DNA of 64,000 nucleotides, taken from the NCBI RefSeq assembly GCF_014698045.1, contig NZ_JACJSE010000034.1, forward strand, positions 1-64,000, written 5' to 3'. The position numbers and the translations under genes are program-made. Position 1 is the first letter of the stretch, and each line of letters begins with the position of its first letter. The stretch comes from Aulosira sp. FACHB-615. GTDB lineage: Bacteria > Cyanobacteriota > Cyanobacteriia > Cyanobacteriales > Nostocaceae. The notes under the pieces were generated by a model. The model had not been told where the DNA came from, made no database searches, and worked only from the letters and a program-made list of their open reading frames with translations. Positions 44,312 to 53,201 of this stretch are shown in pieces.

Positions 44312-44803
44312 ATGAAAAAACAACACAGCAAAGCATTTTTATGGAATTTCCCAACTTTGGTTATGCAGTACTACTCAAAACTGATGCAGCTAATATTTAC
44401 TGTTTGTCTGTTTGCGCTTCTCTCATGGGTAATCACACCAACAGCCGAAGCCTTAACCCAGATTAAACTATTTGACATTTCTTATAAAGATTGTCCCCCA
44501 GAACTAGCTCAGGGGGCAGTGACAAGTGGCGGTAGCGCAACTGCGGCTAATTGCTTTATTGTCATAGGTAAAGCCGAAAATGGCACTTATAAAACCGTCT
44601 ACGATGCAGATATCTATGGTCGGATATATGATGCTAACAACGACCCAGTTTTACAAAATCGTACCCGCCTTGGTTCTATTGCCGAAGTTCCCCCAGGAAC
44701 TAGCGATTTTGAGTTGAGAATTTCTGTACCAGCAAATCAGCCATTACCTTTAAAGTTAAAGCAATTTAAAGCGTCGGGATTTAGTAGTCAAGTCCGAAGA
44801 TGA
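44312..44803 (+). CDS. Exported protein, conserved in cyanobacteria, unknown
   Basis: The 163-residue product has a hydrophobic segment (LMQLIFTVCLFALLSWVI) ending in TAEA, which looks like a signal peptide. The mature part has paired cysteines (KDCPPEL and AANCFIVIG) that may form a disulfide, and a beta-rich body (YDADIYGRIYDANNDPVLQ). Later starts at 44363 or 44384 would give a more standard signal peptide. It diverges from the arsenic operon but has no evident arsenic function. Confidence 0.7.
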   Translation: MKKQHSKAFLWNFPTLVMQYYSKLMQLIFTVCLFALLSWVITPTAEALTQIKLFDISYKDCPPELAQGAVTSGGSATAANCFIVIGKAENGTYKTVYDADIYGRIYDANNDPVLQNRTRLGSIAEVPPGTSDFELRISVPANQPLPLKLKQFKASGFSSQVRR

Positions 44804-44804
44804 T

Positions 44805-44866
44805 TGCTGAGTGCTGAGTGCTAAATGCTGAGTGTTGTACACTGAGCGCAGTCGAAGTGTAAGTGT
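44805..44866 (+). repeat. Intergenic copy of the TGCTGAGTGCTGAGT / TACACTGAGC repeat
   Basis: TGCTGAGTGCTGAGTGCTAA is followed by GTACACTGAGCGCAGTCGAA and GTGTAAGTGTTGAGTG. The same modules occur inside the coding region at 6525-6650. Confidence 0.65.
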
Positions 44867-44891
44867 TGAGTGACGACAGCTTTTAATAAAC

Positions 44892-44918
44892 AGTCTGGGT
44901 TGATTCACCCAGACTTTC
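44892..44918. terminator. Hairpin between convergent genes
   Basis: AGTCTGGGT (44892-44900) and ACCCAGACT (44907-44915) form a 9-bp stem with loop TGATTC, flanked by A-rich and T-rich bases. It can serve the convergent genes on both sides. Confidence 0.65.
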
Positions 44919-44937
44919 AATAACATCCAGTGGATAG

Positions 44938-45213
44938 TTAGGCAAAAACCTGCAAACCACCTACTAGACTACCTACTACTTGTCCTACTATTTGCAGCAA
45001 TAAAATCGCCAACATTGGGGAAAGATCAATGCCGCCCAAGGGGGGGATAATGGAACGGAAGACATTGAGATATGGGTCAGTAATTTGGCTTAAAGCAGAA
45101 AAAGGCTGATTATACCAATTGATGGTAGGGAACCAAGTCAATAAAACTCTAATAAATAGTAGAGCCGTATAAAGCTGTATGAAGGTATTGAGAGTGCTAA
45201 TCAGTAAAAACAT
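44938..45213 (-). CDS. YggT-family membrane protein
   Basis: The 91-residue protein has two hydrophobic helices with the YggT signature between them: FIRVLLTWFPTINWYNQPFS, ITDPYLNVFRSIIPPLGGID and LSPMLAILLLQIV. YggT proteins occur in bacteria and chloroplasts and are linked to membrane organisation or division in some organisms. It is monocistronic. Confidence 0.92.
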   Translation of the reverse strand: MFLLISTLNTFIQLYTALLFIRVLLTWFPTINWYNQPFSALSQITDPYLNVFRSIIPPLGGIDLSPMLAILLLQIVGQVVGSLVGGLQVFA

Positions 45214-45385
45214 GGATTTTGGGGTTTCCTGCTAAGTTTCACAAGCGGTCTTATAGTTGATTTTAGTTTAGTCGTTGTCATGCTGTCTGCGAATTAGTAT
45301 CTATTTTGACCACGACTAACGTTTACCGCCGTTGTTGATTAGTCTGAAGATGGAAACTCAGTTGCAGAAAGCCGTTTAAAGATGA

Positions 45386-45730
45386 CTAATCTTGTATTGA
45401 GGAACGATCGCCTGCTGTTTGACTAGCACTGCCGTTTACATTACCCAACTGTTGCCTTACTTCGTCAATTGTGGCATTTAACTGAGCAATTTTATCTTCT
45501 AGCGATCGCCTAGCTGATTCCATTTCCAGATTTCCATTGTCTAAAGCTCTCATCCGTCGTTTGGCTGAATTTTTTTTCGGCTCTACCACACCATTACTGA
45601 GTTCGGCTTCTTCTTCTGTTGATTCTAAATCCAGCCGAGAAGTGATGACAGCGCCCAAAACACCACCAACTAAGCCGCCAAACAGCGCCCCTGCGAAAAA
45701 ACCACTAGCAAAACCATCTCGCTGACTCAT
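45386..45730 (-). CDS. Small membrane-anchored coiled-coil protein, unknown
   Basis: The 114-residue protein has a Gly/Ala-rich N-terminal membrane segment (FFAGALFGGLVGGVLGAVI), an acidic linker and a C-terminal coiled coil (ARRSLEDKIAQLNATIDEVRQQL). The layout resembles YtxH-type proteins, but I cannot name the family with certainty. Confidence 0.65.
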   Translation of the reverse strand: MSQRDGFASGFFAGALFGGLVGGVLGAVITSRLDLESTEEEAELSNGVVEPKKNSAKRRMRALDNGNLEMESARRSLEDKIAQLNATIDEVRQQLGNVNGSASQTAGDRSSIQD

Positions 45731-45807
45731 AACTTTACCCGCCTTGAAGCAATCTTACAATCTTGATCTTGTGTTAAGCGATTTTCCTTTCCTAGCTGCA
45801 TAGTAAC

Positions 45808-46458
45808 TTAAGTACCAAAAATGCGATCGCCCGCATCGCCTAATCCCGGTACAATAAAACCGCGATCGTTCACTGTTTCATCAATAGTTGCAGTGTAAAC
45901 GATTAAACCCGGATACGCCGCACTTAATTTTTGCAATGCTGGCGGAGCTGCAACTACACTGACAATTCGCGTCAACTCCGGGTCAATTCCCCGTTGAGTT
46001 AATTCTGCCATCGCCCGCATAATCGACCCCCCAGTAGCTAACATCGGGTCTGTAATTAACACCCTGGTTTGCGGATCAAATTTTTCCGGCAATTTATTCA
46101 GATAACACCGAGCCTCTAGTGTTTCTTCATCACGGACTAAGCCCAAATGATAAATTGAAGCCAAAGGTAACAAAGTTTGCGCCCCTTCTAACAATCCTAA
46201 CCCTGCCCGCAGAATCGGCACCACTGCCACAGGCACTTCTGGATTAATAAAAGTTGCGGGACAAGCCTGCAAAGGAGTCTGCACCGTTGTCTCTAGAGTT
46301 GGTAGCCACTCCCGCGCCGCTTCGTAAGTTAGCCATCTGCCTAACTCCGTGATAGCACTGCGAAATAATACTGAAGGTGTAGCAGCATCACGGGCAACTG
46401 CCAACCAGTGCTTAATTAAAGGATGGGGTGGAACGTAAACACGCAGCTGTACCGTCAT
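45808..46458 (-). CDS. upp: Uracil phosphoribosyltransferase
   Basis: The 216-residue salvage enzyme makes UMP from uracil and PRPP. The PRPP-binding loop is DPMLATGGSIMRA, preceded by VVPILRAGLGLLEGA; the uracil site YTATIDETVNDRGFIVPGLGDAGDR is near the C terminus. Length fits the family. It is monocistronic on the minus strand. Confidence 0.95.
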   Translation of the reverse strand: MTVQLRVYVPPHPLIKHWLAVARDAATPSVLFRSAITELGRWLTYEAAREWLPTLETTVQTPLQACPATFINPEVPVAVVPILRAGLGLLEGAQTLLPLASIYHLGLVRDEETLEARCYLNKLPEKFDPQTRVLITDPMLATGGSIMRAMAELTQRGIDPELTRIVSVVAAPPALQKLSAAYPGLIVYTATIDETVNDRGFIVPGLGDAGDRIFGT

Positions 46459-46577
46459 AGCTGGAAATTGGTACTTTTGATTTTATTGGAACTGAAACCT
46501 CATCATACTCTTTCCTGTGTGTAGCTGGCAGCCAAAATCAACCTCCAAAAATTATTGAAAATCTTTTTCATTAGTAG

Positions 46578-46609
46578 TTGACATATATTCTCAATCAAAG
46601 TTATATTAT
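46578..46609 (+). promoter_or_regulatory. Sigma-70-type promoter upstream of candidate small RNA
   Basis: A consensus -35 box TTGACA (46578-46583) and a -10 box TATATT (46602-46607) are separated by 18 bases. Transcription should start near 46614. No open frame follows before the hairpin at 46642-46683. Confidence 0.6.
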
Positions 46610-46613
46610 GAAT

Positions 46614-46683
46614 CAGTGTTCTCCTCTCTTTAAGGATCGGCAGACGGGATTAGCCAGCAGTTGCAGGCTTGTCCCTCTTTTTT
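46614..46683 (+). ncRNA. Candidate free-standing small RNA
   Basis: A consensus promoter (46578-46607) is followed by about 70 transcribed bases that end in a terminator hairpin. GGGA (46646-46649) pairs with TCCC (46672-46675), and AGCC (46652-46655) pairs with GGCT (46666-46669), closing a 10-base loop, followed by six T (46678-46683). The unpaired 5' part TCTCCTCTCTTTAAGGATCG is pyrimidine-rich and could pair with ribosome binding sites. The next gene on this strand starts about 300 bases later, beyond a MITE, so this is unlikely to be its leader. I cannot match it to a named cyanobacterial RNA. Confidence 0.55.
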
Positions 46684-46762
46684 GTATTGGTCATTAATCA
46701 TTGGTCATTGGTCACTTGTTGGGTTTTCAGGCGTAGAAACACAACCCAGTGCAGATATTAAC

Positions 46763-46888
46763 AGGACTTACGCACAAAGATTATCTGTGGAGATTGGGTG
46801 TAAGGGTTTTAAATAAGTACACCCTTATACCCCTGAACCCCTATACCCTCGTCAAAACCCTTGATTTTCGTTTTGATGCGTAAGTCCT
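46763..46888. mobile_element. MITE with perfect 12-bp terminal inverted repeats
   Basis: AGGACTTACGCA (46763-46774) and TGCGTAAGTCCT (46877-46888) are exact complements bounding a 126-bp element without coding capacity. The interior contains GATTGGGTGTAAGGGT and CCCTTATACCCCTGAACCCC, which can fold back. Related ends occur at 1324, 2179/2287 and 28314. No clear target duplication was seen. Confidence 0.7.
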
Positions 46889-46986
46889 AATTAAGTAAAA
46901 AGACTAAACTTCCGGAACGGAAATTAGGCTATTTTGTAGTTTGTATTTAGCAATACCAATAACCAATAACAAAGGACAAATGACCA

Positions 46987-48498
46987 ATGACAAATAACAA
47001 TCTTGTATTTGACGCAATTATCATTGGTTCGGGAATGGGTGGCTTAGTAACAGCAACTCAACTAGCAGCCAAAGGCGCAAAAGTTTTGGTGTTAGAGCGT
47101 TATTTAATTCCCGGTGGTAGTGCCGGCTATTTTGAACAGCATGGTTATCACTTTGATGTTGGCGCATCGATGATTTTTGGGCTGGGAAAAAACGGCACAA
47201 CTAACTTGCTGACTCGCGCCTTAGATGCGGTCAATATGCAAATCGAAACAATACCAGATCCAGTACAAATCCATTATCATTTACCCGATGGATTAGACAT
47301 TAAAGTTGACCGGGTTTATGACAACTTTTTGCAAAATCTTACTGCTTATTTTCCGCAAGAAGCAAGAGGTATTCGTCGCTTTTATAACGAATGCTGGCAA
47401 GTTTTTAATTGCCTAAACCGTATGGATTTGTTGTCTTTAGAAGAACCTCGGTATCTGATGCGGATGTTCTTCCAGCATCCTTTAGCGTGTTTTGGGTTAC
47501 TGAAATATTTACCACAAAATGTTGGAGATATCGCGCGGCGCTATATTAAAGACCCTTTATTATTAAAATTCATTGATATGGAATGTTATTGCTGGTCGGT
47601 AGTGCCAGCAAGCATGACACCCATGATTAATGCTGGGATGGTCTTTTCCGATAGACATTATGGCGGTGTTAATTATCCTAAAGGTGGAGTAAGCATAATT
47701 GCTCAAAAACTAGTGGAAGGACTAGAACAACTTGGTGGTCAAATTAAGTATCAAGCGAGGGTAAAAAAAATTATCCTAGAACAAGGACGTGCTGTCGGTG
47801 TAGAACTTGCTAATGGTAAAATTTATCGAGGTAAACGCATAGTTTCTAATGCTACACGCTGGGATACATTTGGCAAATTAATTCCTGTAGAGAAAATACC
47901 TAATAATGAGAAAATATGGCAACAACGCTATGAAAAATCGCCCAGCTTTTTGAGTTTACATATCGGCGTGAAAAGCTCAGTTTTACCTCAGCATATAGAA
48001 TGCCATCATATTTTGTTAGAAGATTGGGCAAAAATGACAGCCGCAGAAGGCACGATTTTTGTTTCTATCCCCACATTACTTGACCCAGATTTAGCACCAC
48101 CGGGACATCATATCATTCATGCCTTTACACCTCACTGGATTGATGGTTGGCTGGGTTTATCGCCAAACAGATATGAAGCCAAAAAAGAAGCAGCAGCTTG
48201 GCGAATTATTGACCGACTAGAACAAATTTTTCCGGGGTTGGATGCAGGGTTAGATTATCTATCAGTCGGGACACCCCGCAGCCATCGCCGCTTTTTGGGG
48301 CGCGAAGATGGGACTTATGGGCCAATTCCCCGACGTAAATTATGGGGCTTGTTAGGGATGCCATTCAACCGCACAGCTATTCCAGGACTTTATTGTGTGG
48401 GTGATAGTACCTTTCCTGGTCAGGGTTTAAATGCTGTAGCGTTTTCAGGCTTTGCTTGCGCCCATCGCATTGCTGTTGATTTGGGAATTGGTCGATAG
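46987..48498 (+). CDS. crtH: Carotene (prolycopene) isomerase CrtH
   Basis: The 503-residue flavoprotein converts poly-cis-lycopene to all-trans-lycopene in carotenoid synthesis. It starts with the dinucleotide-binding motif AIIIGSGMGGLVTATQLAAKG and continues with LERYLIPGGSAGYFEQHGYHFDVGASMIFG, as in CRTISO/CrtH. The C-terminal flavin motif is GLYCVGDSTFPGQGLNAVAFSG. The ATG at 46987 gives the family's N terminus. It probably acts at the membrane with the plastoquinone-linked desaturases, which are not in this window. Confidence 0.9.
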   Translation: MTNNNLVFDAIIIGSGMGGLVTATQLAAKGAKVLVLERYLIPGGSAGYFEQHGYHFDVGASMIFGLGKNGTTNLLTRALDAVNMQIETIPDPVQIHYHLPDGLDIKVDRVYDNFLQNLTAYFPQEARGIRRFYNECWQVFNCLNRMDLLSLEEPRYLMRMFFQHPLACFGLLKYLPQNVGDIARRYIKDPLLLKFIDMECYCWSVVPASMTPMINAGMVFSDRHYGGVNYPKGGVSIIAQKLVEGLEQLGGQIKYQARVKKIILEQGRAVGVELANGKIYRGKRIVSNATRWDTFGKLIPVEKIPNNEKIWQQRYEKSPSFLSLHIGVKSSVLPQHIECHHILLEDWAKMTAAEGTIFVSIPTLLDPDLAPPGHHIIHAFTPHWIDGWLGLSPNRYEAKKEAAAWRIIDRLEQIFPGLDAGLDYLSVGTPRSHRRFLGREDGTYGPIPRRKLWGLLGMPFNRTAIPGLYCVGDSTFPGQGLNAVAFSGFACAHRIAVDLGIGR

Positions 48499-48553
48499 TC
48501 ATTGGTCATTTGTCACCTGTAACCTGTCACCTGCCATACTCAGCACTTTTAAT

Positions 48554-49882
48554 TTAAGCGACTTGAGACACTGTTTGTTGGAGGGGAATTTTGACGATGA
48601 ATTCTGTCCCGGTTCCTGGTGAAGATTTACAGGTAATATGACCACCGTGTTTGTCTACAACAATTTGATGGCTGATAGATAAACCTAATCCTGTGCCTTT
48701 ACCCGCAGGTTTAGTTGTAAAGAAAGGTTCAAATAACTTTGCTTGGACTTCGGGCGGAATTCCTGGGCCGTTATCTGCAATGTGAATGGCAACCCAATCA
48801 TCACTAATCATTTTGGTATGAATTTTAATGCTGCTGGGTTTTTGGTGAATTTCTGCCAAAGAACGCTGTTTATCATATTCATCTAAAGCATCAATGGCGT
48901 TAGAGAGAATATTCATAAATACTTGGTTAATTTGTACAGCATAGCATTCGACTGGTGGTAGTAAACCATAGTCTTTGATAACTGCGATCGCGGGATGGTC
49001 GGATTTTTGTTTCAGACGATAATTTAAAATTGTCAGCGTACCTTCAAGACATTCATGAATATCGGTTTCTGTAAGATTTGCGTCATCAGTACGCGAAAAA
49101 ATTCGCATAGACCTAACAATTTCTCGAATGCGTCTTGCACCAAAATTCATGGAGTTGAGCAATTTTAATAAATCGCTCTCTAGAAATTCTAAATCTGTTA
49201 ATTCTAGTTCTGCTTGAATGCGGGGTGTGGGTTCTGGGTATTCTTCTTGATATAAATGCAGCAGTTTTAAAACTTCTTGAGTGTATTCATTGGCATGAAC
49301 GAGATTGCCATAAATGAAGTTGACAGGGTTGTTAATTTCATGGGCAATTCCGGCTACCATTTGTCCTAAGCTGGAAAGTTTTTCGCTTTGAATTAACTGA
49401 ATCTGTACGTTTTTTAGGTCAGTATAAGCTTGGCTAACTTCCGACACTTTCTGCTCTAATAGGGAATTTTTATGTTCTAACTTGACAGTTAAATCATGTA
49501 GCTTGAGGTGTAATTGAACTCGTGATAAAACTTCTTCTTGTTGAAAAGGTTTAGTGATATAGTCTACTGCACCAACTTGAAACCCGGCGATTTTATTGGT
49601 TGTATCTGATAGTGCCGTCATAAAAATAACGGGAATATCTTTAGTTTTGGGGTTTGCCTTTAATAGACGACAGGTTTCAAATCCATCTATTTCTGGCATC
49701 ATGACATCCAGTAAGATTAAGTCGGGTAAAGCGTATTTAACTCGCTCTAAAGCAACTTTTCCAGATTTCGCTACCATCACTTCCAAACCAGCCTGATCTA
49801 AAGCATCAGACAAGACACCTAAATTAGCAGAATTATCATCAACAATTAAAACTGTGGGAGTTTGTTCGGTGGTAAGACTCAT
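48554..49882 (-). CDS. Response regulator-histidine kinase hybrid
   Basis: The 442-residue protein has an N-terminal receiver (VLIVDDNSANLGVLSDAL; phosphoacceptor Asp in DLILLDVMMPEIDG), a coiled coil, and a histidine kinase core with H-box SLGQMVAGIAHEINNPVNFI, an N-box around MNILSNAIDALDEY, DNGPGIPP and GKGTGLGLSIS. It has no membrane segment. It starts 5 bases after the large PAS kinase gene ends, so both should be cotranscribed and may form a phosphorelay. Confidence 0.9.
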   Translation of the reverse strand: MSLTTEQTPTVLIVDDNSANLGVLSDALDQAGLEVMVAKSGKVALERVKYALPDLILLDVMMPEIDGFETCRLLKANPKTKDIPVIFMTALSDTTNKIAGFQVGAVDYITKPFQQEEVLSRVQLHLKLHDLTVKLEHKNSLLEQKVSEVSQAYTDLKNVQIQLIQSEKLSSLGQMVAGIAHEINNPVNFIYGNLVHANEYTQEVLKLLHLYQEEYPEPTPRIQAELELTDLEFLESDLLKLLNSMNFGARRIREIVRSMRIFSRTDDANLTETDIHECLEGTLTILNYRLKQKSDHPAIAVIKDYGLLPPVECYAVQINQVFMNILSNAIDALDEYDKQRSLAEIHQKPSSIKIHTKMISDDWVAIHIADNGPGIPPEVQAKLFEPFFTTKPAGKGTGLGLSISHQIVVDKHGGHITCKSSPGTGTEFIVKIPLQQTVSQVA

Positions 49883-49887
49883 AACGC

Positions 49888-52857
49888 TTACTGTTGAGGG
49901 TGAATGAGTGCCAGAATTTCTTGGTCTTGAAATTCTTGTGCTAGTTGTTGCAGCCGTTTGCTAAAAGGAAGATATTTGGGATCTATTTGGGAAATTAATG
50001 CTGCTTGTTTTATGATTCCCTTAAAGTTACCCTTCATCACTAATTCATAGAGAGTTTCTATCTCTGCCTGGGGAGGTAGAATTAAATCGGCTTGATGTGT
50101 TAATAACGGGTTTTCAGGGCTTTGCTCTTCATACAGCCACTCTAAGTTGAGAAATTGCCGCAATTTTTGAAATAATGCGATCGCCTGCACTGGTTTGGGG
50201 AGAAAATCATTACCACCAGCTTCAATGCTGCGATGTTGGTCGCTTTCAAACACGCTGGCTGAGGAAACAATAATCACGATGTGTTTAAAAGCTTCTGATT
50301 GGCGAATGCGGTGAATTAACTCAAAACCATCAATTTCTGGCATTAACAAGTCAGTCAGGACTAAATCTGGCTGAAACTCGGCAATTTTTCGCCAACCTTC
50401 TGCACCATCATTGGCTTCTGTAACTTCAAACCCAATGGGAGTCAGTAAGTTATAAATCACAGAGCGATTTTCCCATTTATCATCTACAACTAAAATCTTG
50501 GGTTTGCGGTCTTTAATCCCGATAATTTGTCCAAAATCATCAGCTTGGGAAGTTTTCACCCATTCTTGAGCTTCTGGTAAGTAAACATCAAACCAAAAAA
50601 TACTGCCAACGCCAATTTCGCTTTGAACGTGAATTGTGCTGTCCATTAAGTCCACAATTCTTTGGCTAATGGCTAATCCTAAGCCTGTACCTTCTGTTTG
50701 TCGCCGTCTGTCGCCCACTTGCTCAAAAGGTTGAAATATGGCTTGGAGTTTTTCTGGGGGGATACCAACGCCTGTGTCGCGGACTTCAAAGCGGATTTTA
50801 CCTCCAGAAGCATAGCTGATGGTAAAGGTGACTTGACCTGCATCAGTAAATTTAATGGCGTTGCTGAGGAGGTTAATTAAGACTTGTCGCAGACGTTTTT
50901 CATCGGCGCGGATACCAATTGGTAATTCGCTGGCAAATTGATACTGAAATTGAATGCTTTTGAGTTCTGCACGAATGCGACACATTTCGGCGACACCTTG
51001 CAGAAATGCGGGAAAGTGGAAATCGCTGGTCATCAGTTCCACTTTTTGGGCTTCAATTTTTGATAAGTCGAGGATATCGTTGATTAAGGTGAGCAAATGA
51101 GAACCGCACTGATAAATGACATCAATACGCGATCGCTCATCTTGGTTGAGATGTTTGGAACGCTGTAAAATTTGGGCATAGCCGAGAATGCCATTTAAGG
51201 GTGTCCGTAATTCATGGCTCATATTAGCCAGAAATTCGCTTTTGGCATGACTGGCGGCTTCGGCTGCTTCTTTGGCTTGAGCGAGGGCAAATTCGGCTTG
51301 TTTGCGATCGGTAATATTGCGGGTGATGGCAACCATACCGAGAATATTACCTTGAGCATCTCGCCAAGGAGCTTTAGAGGTGAGATATATGCCCCGAACT
51401 CCATCCTTAGCAACCTCTTCTTCAAAGGTGTCCGCTTTACCTGTGACGATAATTTCGCGGTCTTTTTTCATAATGGCCAAGGCCACATCTGGCGGAAATA
51501 TTTCCGTGTCATCTTTGCCGATAATCTCTTCAATTGGTAAGCCAATAAAATTCGCCAAATTAGAGTTCAGGGCAACATGACGACCTTGGCGGTCTTTGAC
51601 CACGATAAAATCTGGTGTACTTTCTAAAATGGAAGCTAGTACTGTGTTAGTTTGTCGCAATTCTTCTTCGGCTTGTTTGCGATCGCTAATATCACTAGCT
51701 AAGGCAATTACACCCAGAATGTTACCCTCAGTATCTTGCCAAGGAGTTTTTGTCGTCCTGAAGGTGCCATTAATTTGACCATCGGCACTACAGAGATATT
51801 CTTCATTGGTGATGGTAATACCTGTGGTGATAATCTGTTGGTCTTGAATTGCATACTTACGTGCCACTTCTAATGGCATTAATTCAAAATCGTTTTTACC
51901 AATGATCTCTTCAACAGCACGACCCATAAAGTTTGCCGCATTAGAATTTAAAGTAACATACCGCCCTTGAGCATCTTTAACGACAATATAATCGGGTGTA
52001 CTGTTTAAAATTGAGCGTAGCAAGGTGTTGCTTTCACGCAAGTCTTCTTCAGCTTGTTTGCGATCTTGAATATTTGTCTGTACCCCAATCCATTCTCGAA
52101 TACTACCGTCAGCTTCCAAGATGGGGACACTCCGCGTCAGCCAGTAAAAATACTCCCCATCATATCGACGAATCCGACACTCTACCTCAAATAAACTTTT
52201 ATTTTTTACCGCTTTTTCCCATGATTGAGCGGTTAATAAGCGATCGTCTGGATGAATCGCATTTAACCATCCCCATCCCAACAGTTCTTCTAAGGTTTGC
52301 CCTGTAAATTCTCGCCACGCGGAAATATCGTTGGTAACAAGACCATCAGGTGGCACTATCCAGACAATTTGACAAGTAGCTGTAATTAAAGACCGATAGC
52401 GTTCTTCGTTGCGCTGGAGGGCAAATTCAGTTTGTTTGCGTTGAGTAATATTTTCAGTAAAGATGATAATGCCGCCAACTTCACCTGTAGGCAAATGCCA
52501 CGGACGGATTGACCAATTTACCCATTCTTCCGAACCATCAGCACGAGGAAAACAGTCTGCATTGTTTTGCGCGTTGGCTCCGGCTAAACATTGTTGGTGA
52601 ATTTGCCTCCATCTTTCAGGGATATCAGGGAAAACCTCATAATGAGATTTGCCAATAATATCTTGAGTTAATTTATAGATTTCTAGCCATTTTTGACTTA
52701 CAGCTAGATACTGCATATTTTGATTAAATATGGCTATTCCTATCGAAGCAGATTCAATGGTTTGATAGAGAGCGATCGCTAGTGGATTGTCATTGATATC
52801 TGTTGTCGCTAAAGATTGAATATCTGGGAACATTGTTGGCTCTGGTGTCTGACTCAT
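49888..52857 (-). CDS. Multi-PAS hybrid histidine kinase
   Basis: The 989-residue cytosolic kinase has four PAS/PAC units (about 25-140, 145-268, 278-398 and 402-525), each ending in a DRKQAEE-type linker. The kinase core follows, with H-box FLANMSHELRTPLNGILGYA, N-box INLLSNAIKFTD, DTGVGIPP and GTGLGLAIS, and then a C-terminal receiver (KILVVDDKWENRSVI; Asp in DLVLTDLLMPEIDG). The third and fourth PAS units are near duplicates (SILNSTPDYIVVKDAQGRYV and SILESTPDFIVVKDRQGRHV). The signal is unknown. It heads a two-gene operon with the hybrid at 48554. Confidence 0.92.
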   Translation of the reverse strand: MSQTPEPTMFPDIQSLATTDINDNPLAIALYQTIESASIGIAIFNQNMQYLAVSQKWLEIYKLTQDIIGKSHYEVFPDIPERWRQIHQQCLAGANAQNNADCFPRADGSEEWVNWSIRPWHLPTGEVGGIIIFTENITQRKQTEFALQRNEERYRSLITATCQIVWIVPPDGLVTNDISAWREFTGQTLEELLGWGWLNAIHPDDRLLTAQSWEKAVKNKSLFEVECRIRRYDGEYFYWLTRSVPILEADGSIREWIGVQTNIQDRKQAEEDLRESNTLLRSILNSTPDYIVVKDAQGRYVTLNSNAANFMGRAVEEIIGKNDFELMPLEVARKYAIQDQQIITTGITITNEEYLCSADGQINGTFRTTKTPWQDTEGNILGVIALASDISDRKQAEEELRQTNTVLASILESTPDFIVVKDRQGRHVALNSNLANFIGLPIEEIIGKDDTEIFPPDVALAIMKKDREIIVTGKADTFEEEVAKDGVRGIYLTSKAPWRDAQGNILGMVAITRNITDRKQAEFALAQAKEAAEAASHAKSEFLANMSHELRTPLNGILGYAQILQRSKHLNQDERSRIDVIYQCGSHLLTLINDILDLSKIEAQKVELMTSDFHFPAFLQGVAEMCRIRAELKSIQFQYQFASELPIGIRADEKRLRQVLINLLSNAIKFTDAGQVTFTISYASGGKIRFEVRDTGVGIPPEKLQAIFQPFEQVGDRRRQTEGTGLGLAISQRIVDLMDSTIHVQSEIGVGSIFWFDVYLPEAQEWVKTSQADDFGQIIGIKDRKPKILVVDDKWENRSVIYNLLTPIGFEVTEANDGAEGWRKIAEFQPDLVLTDLLMPEIDGFELIHRIRQSEAFKHIVIIVSSASVFESDQHRSIEAGGNDFLPKPVQAIALFQKLRQFLNLEWLYEEQSPENPLLTHQADLILPPQAEIETLYELVMKGNFKGIIKQAALISQIDPKYLPFSKRLQQLAQEFQDQEILALIHPQQ

Positions 52858-53201
52858 GCTTTTTGATTACTCATTCTCTTGAAAGTCCGCACAGGGGGAA
52901 TCTGCCCAGAAATTTGCGGGTTTATCTTCTGAATCAGCAATGTTGTTTTGTGAAGTGATGAGTGTTAACCAATCTACTTCATACCCAGAGTTCCCTAAAA
53001 ATATTCAAAACTAACAAACAACAAAATTGAGATTATTTTTGTAGAATAACTCAATAAAATTACATCTTTTGTTAACTATTTATATAATTGTGTTATACAA
53101 AATCGATATTAAGAAGCATATACTGAGAATGCCTTTGCAGGCTAATTAGAGACGTTACACTTAACGTCTCTACTTGCAGTCTGAGGGGTTTAATATGCTA
53201 T
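52858..53201. other. Intergenic region with terminal hairpin
   Basis: This 344-bp spacer lies between purT (its 3' end at 53202) and the PAS kinase. It should hold the kinase operon promoter and the purT terminator hairpin at 53147-53172. I see no gene. Confidence 0.5.
53147..53172 (-). terminator. Hairpin after purT
   Basis: TAGAGACGTTA (53147-53157) and TAACGTCTCTA (53162-53172) form a perfect 11-bp stem with loop CACT. It lies about 30 bases past the purT stop codon. A long T-tail is not present. Confidence 0.55.

Noticed and set aside
46567..46590. Possible NtcA site (GTA-N8-TAC) near the small-RNA promoter.
   Set aside because: GTA at 46574-46576 is not followed by TAC at the correct spacing.
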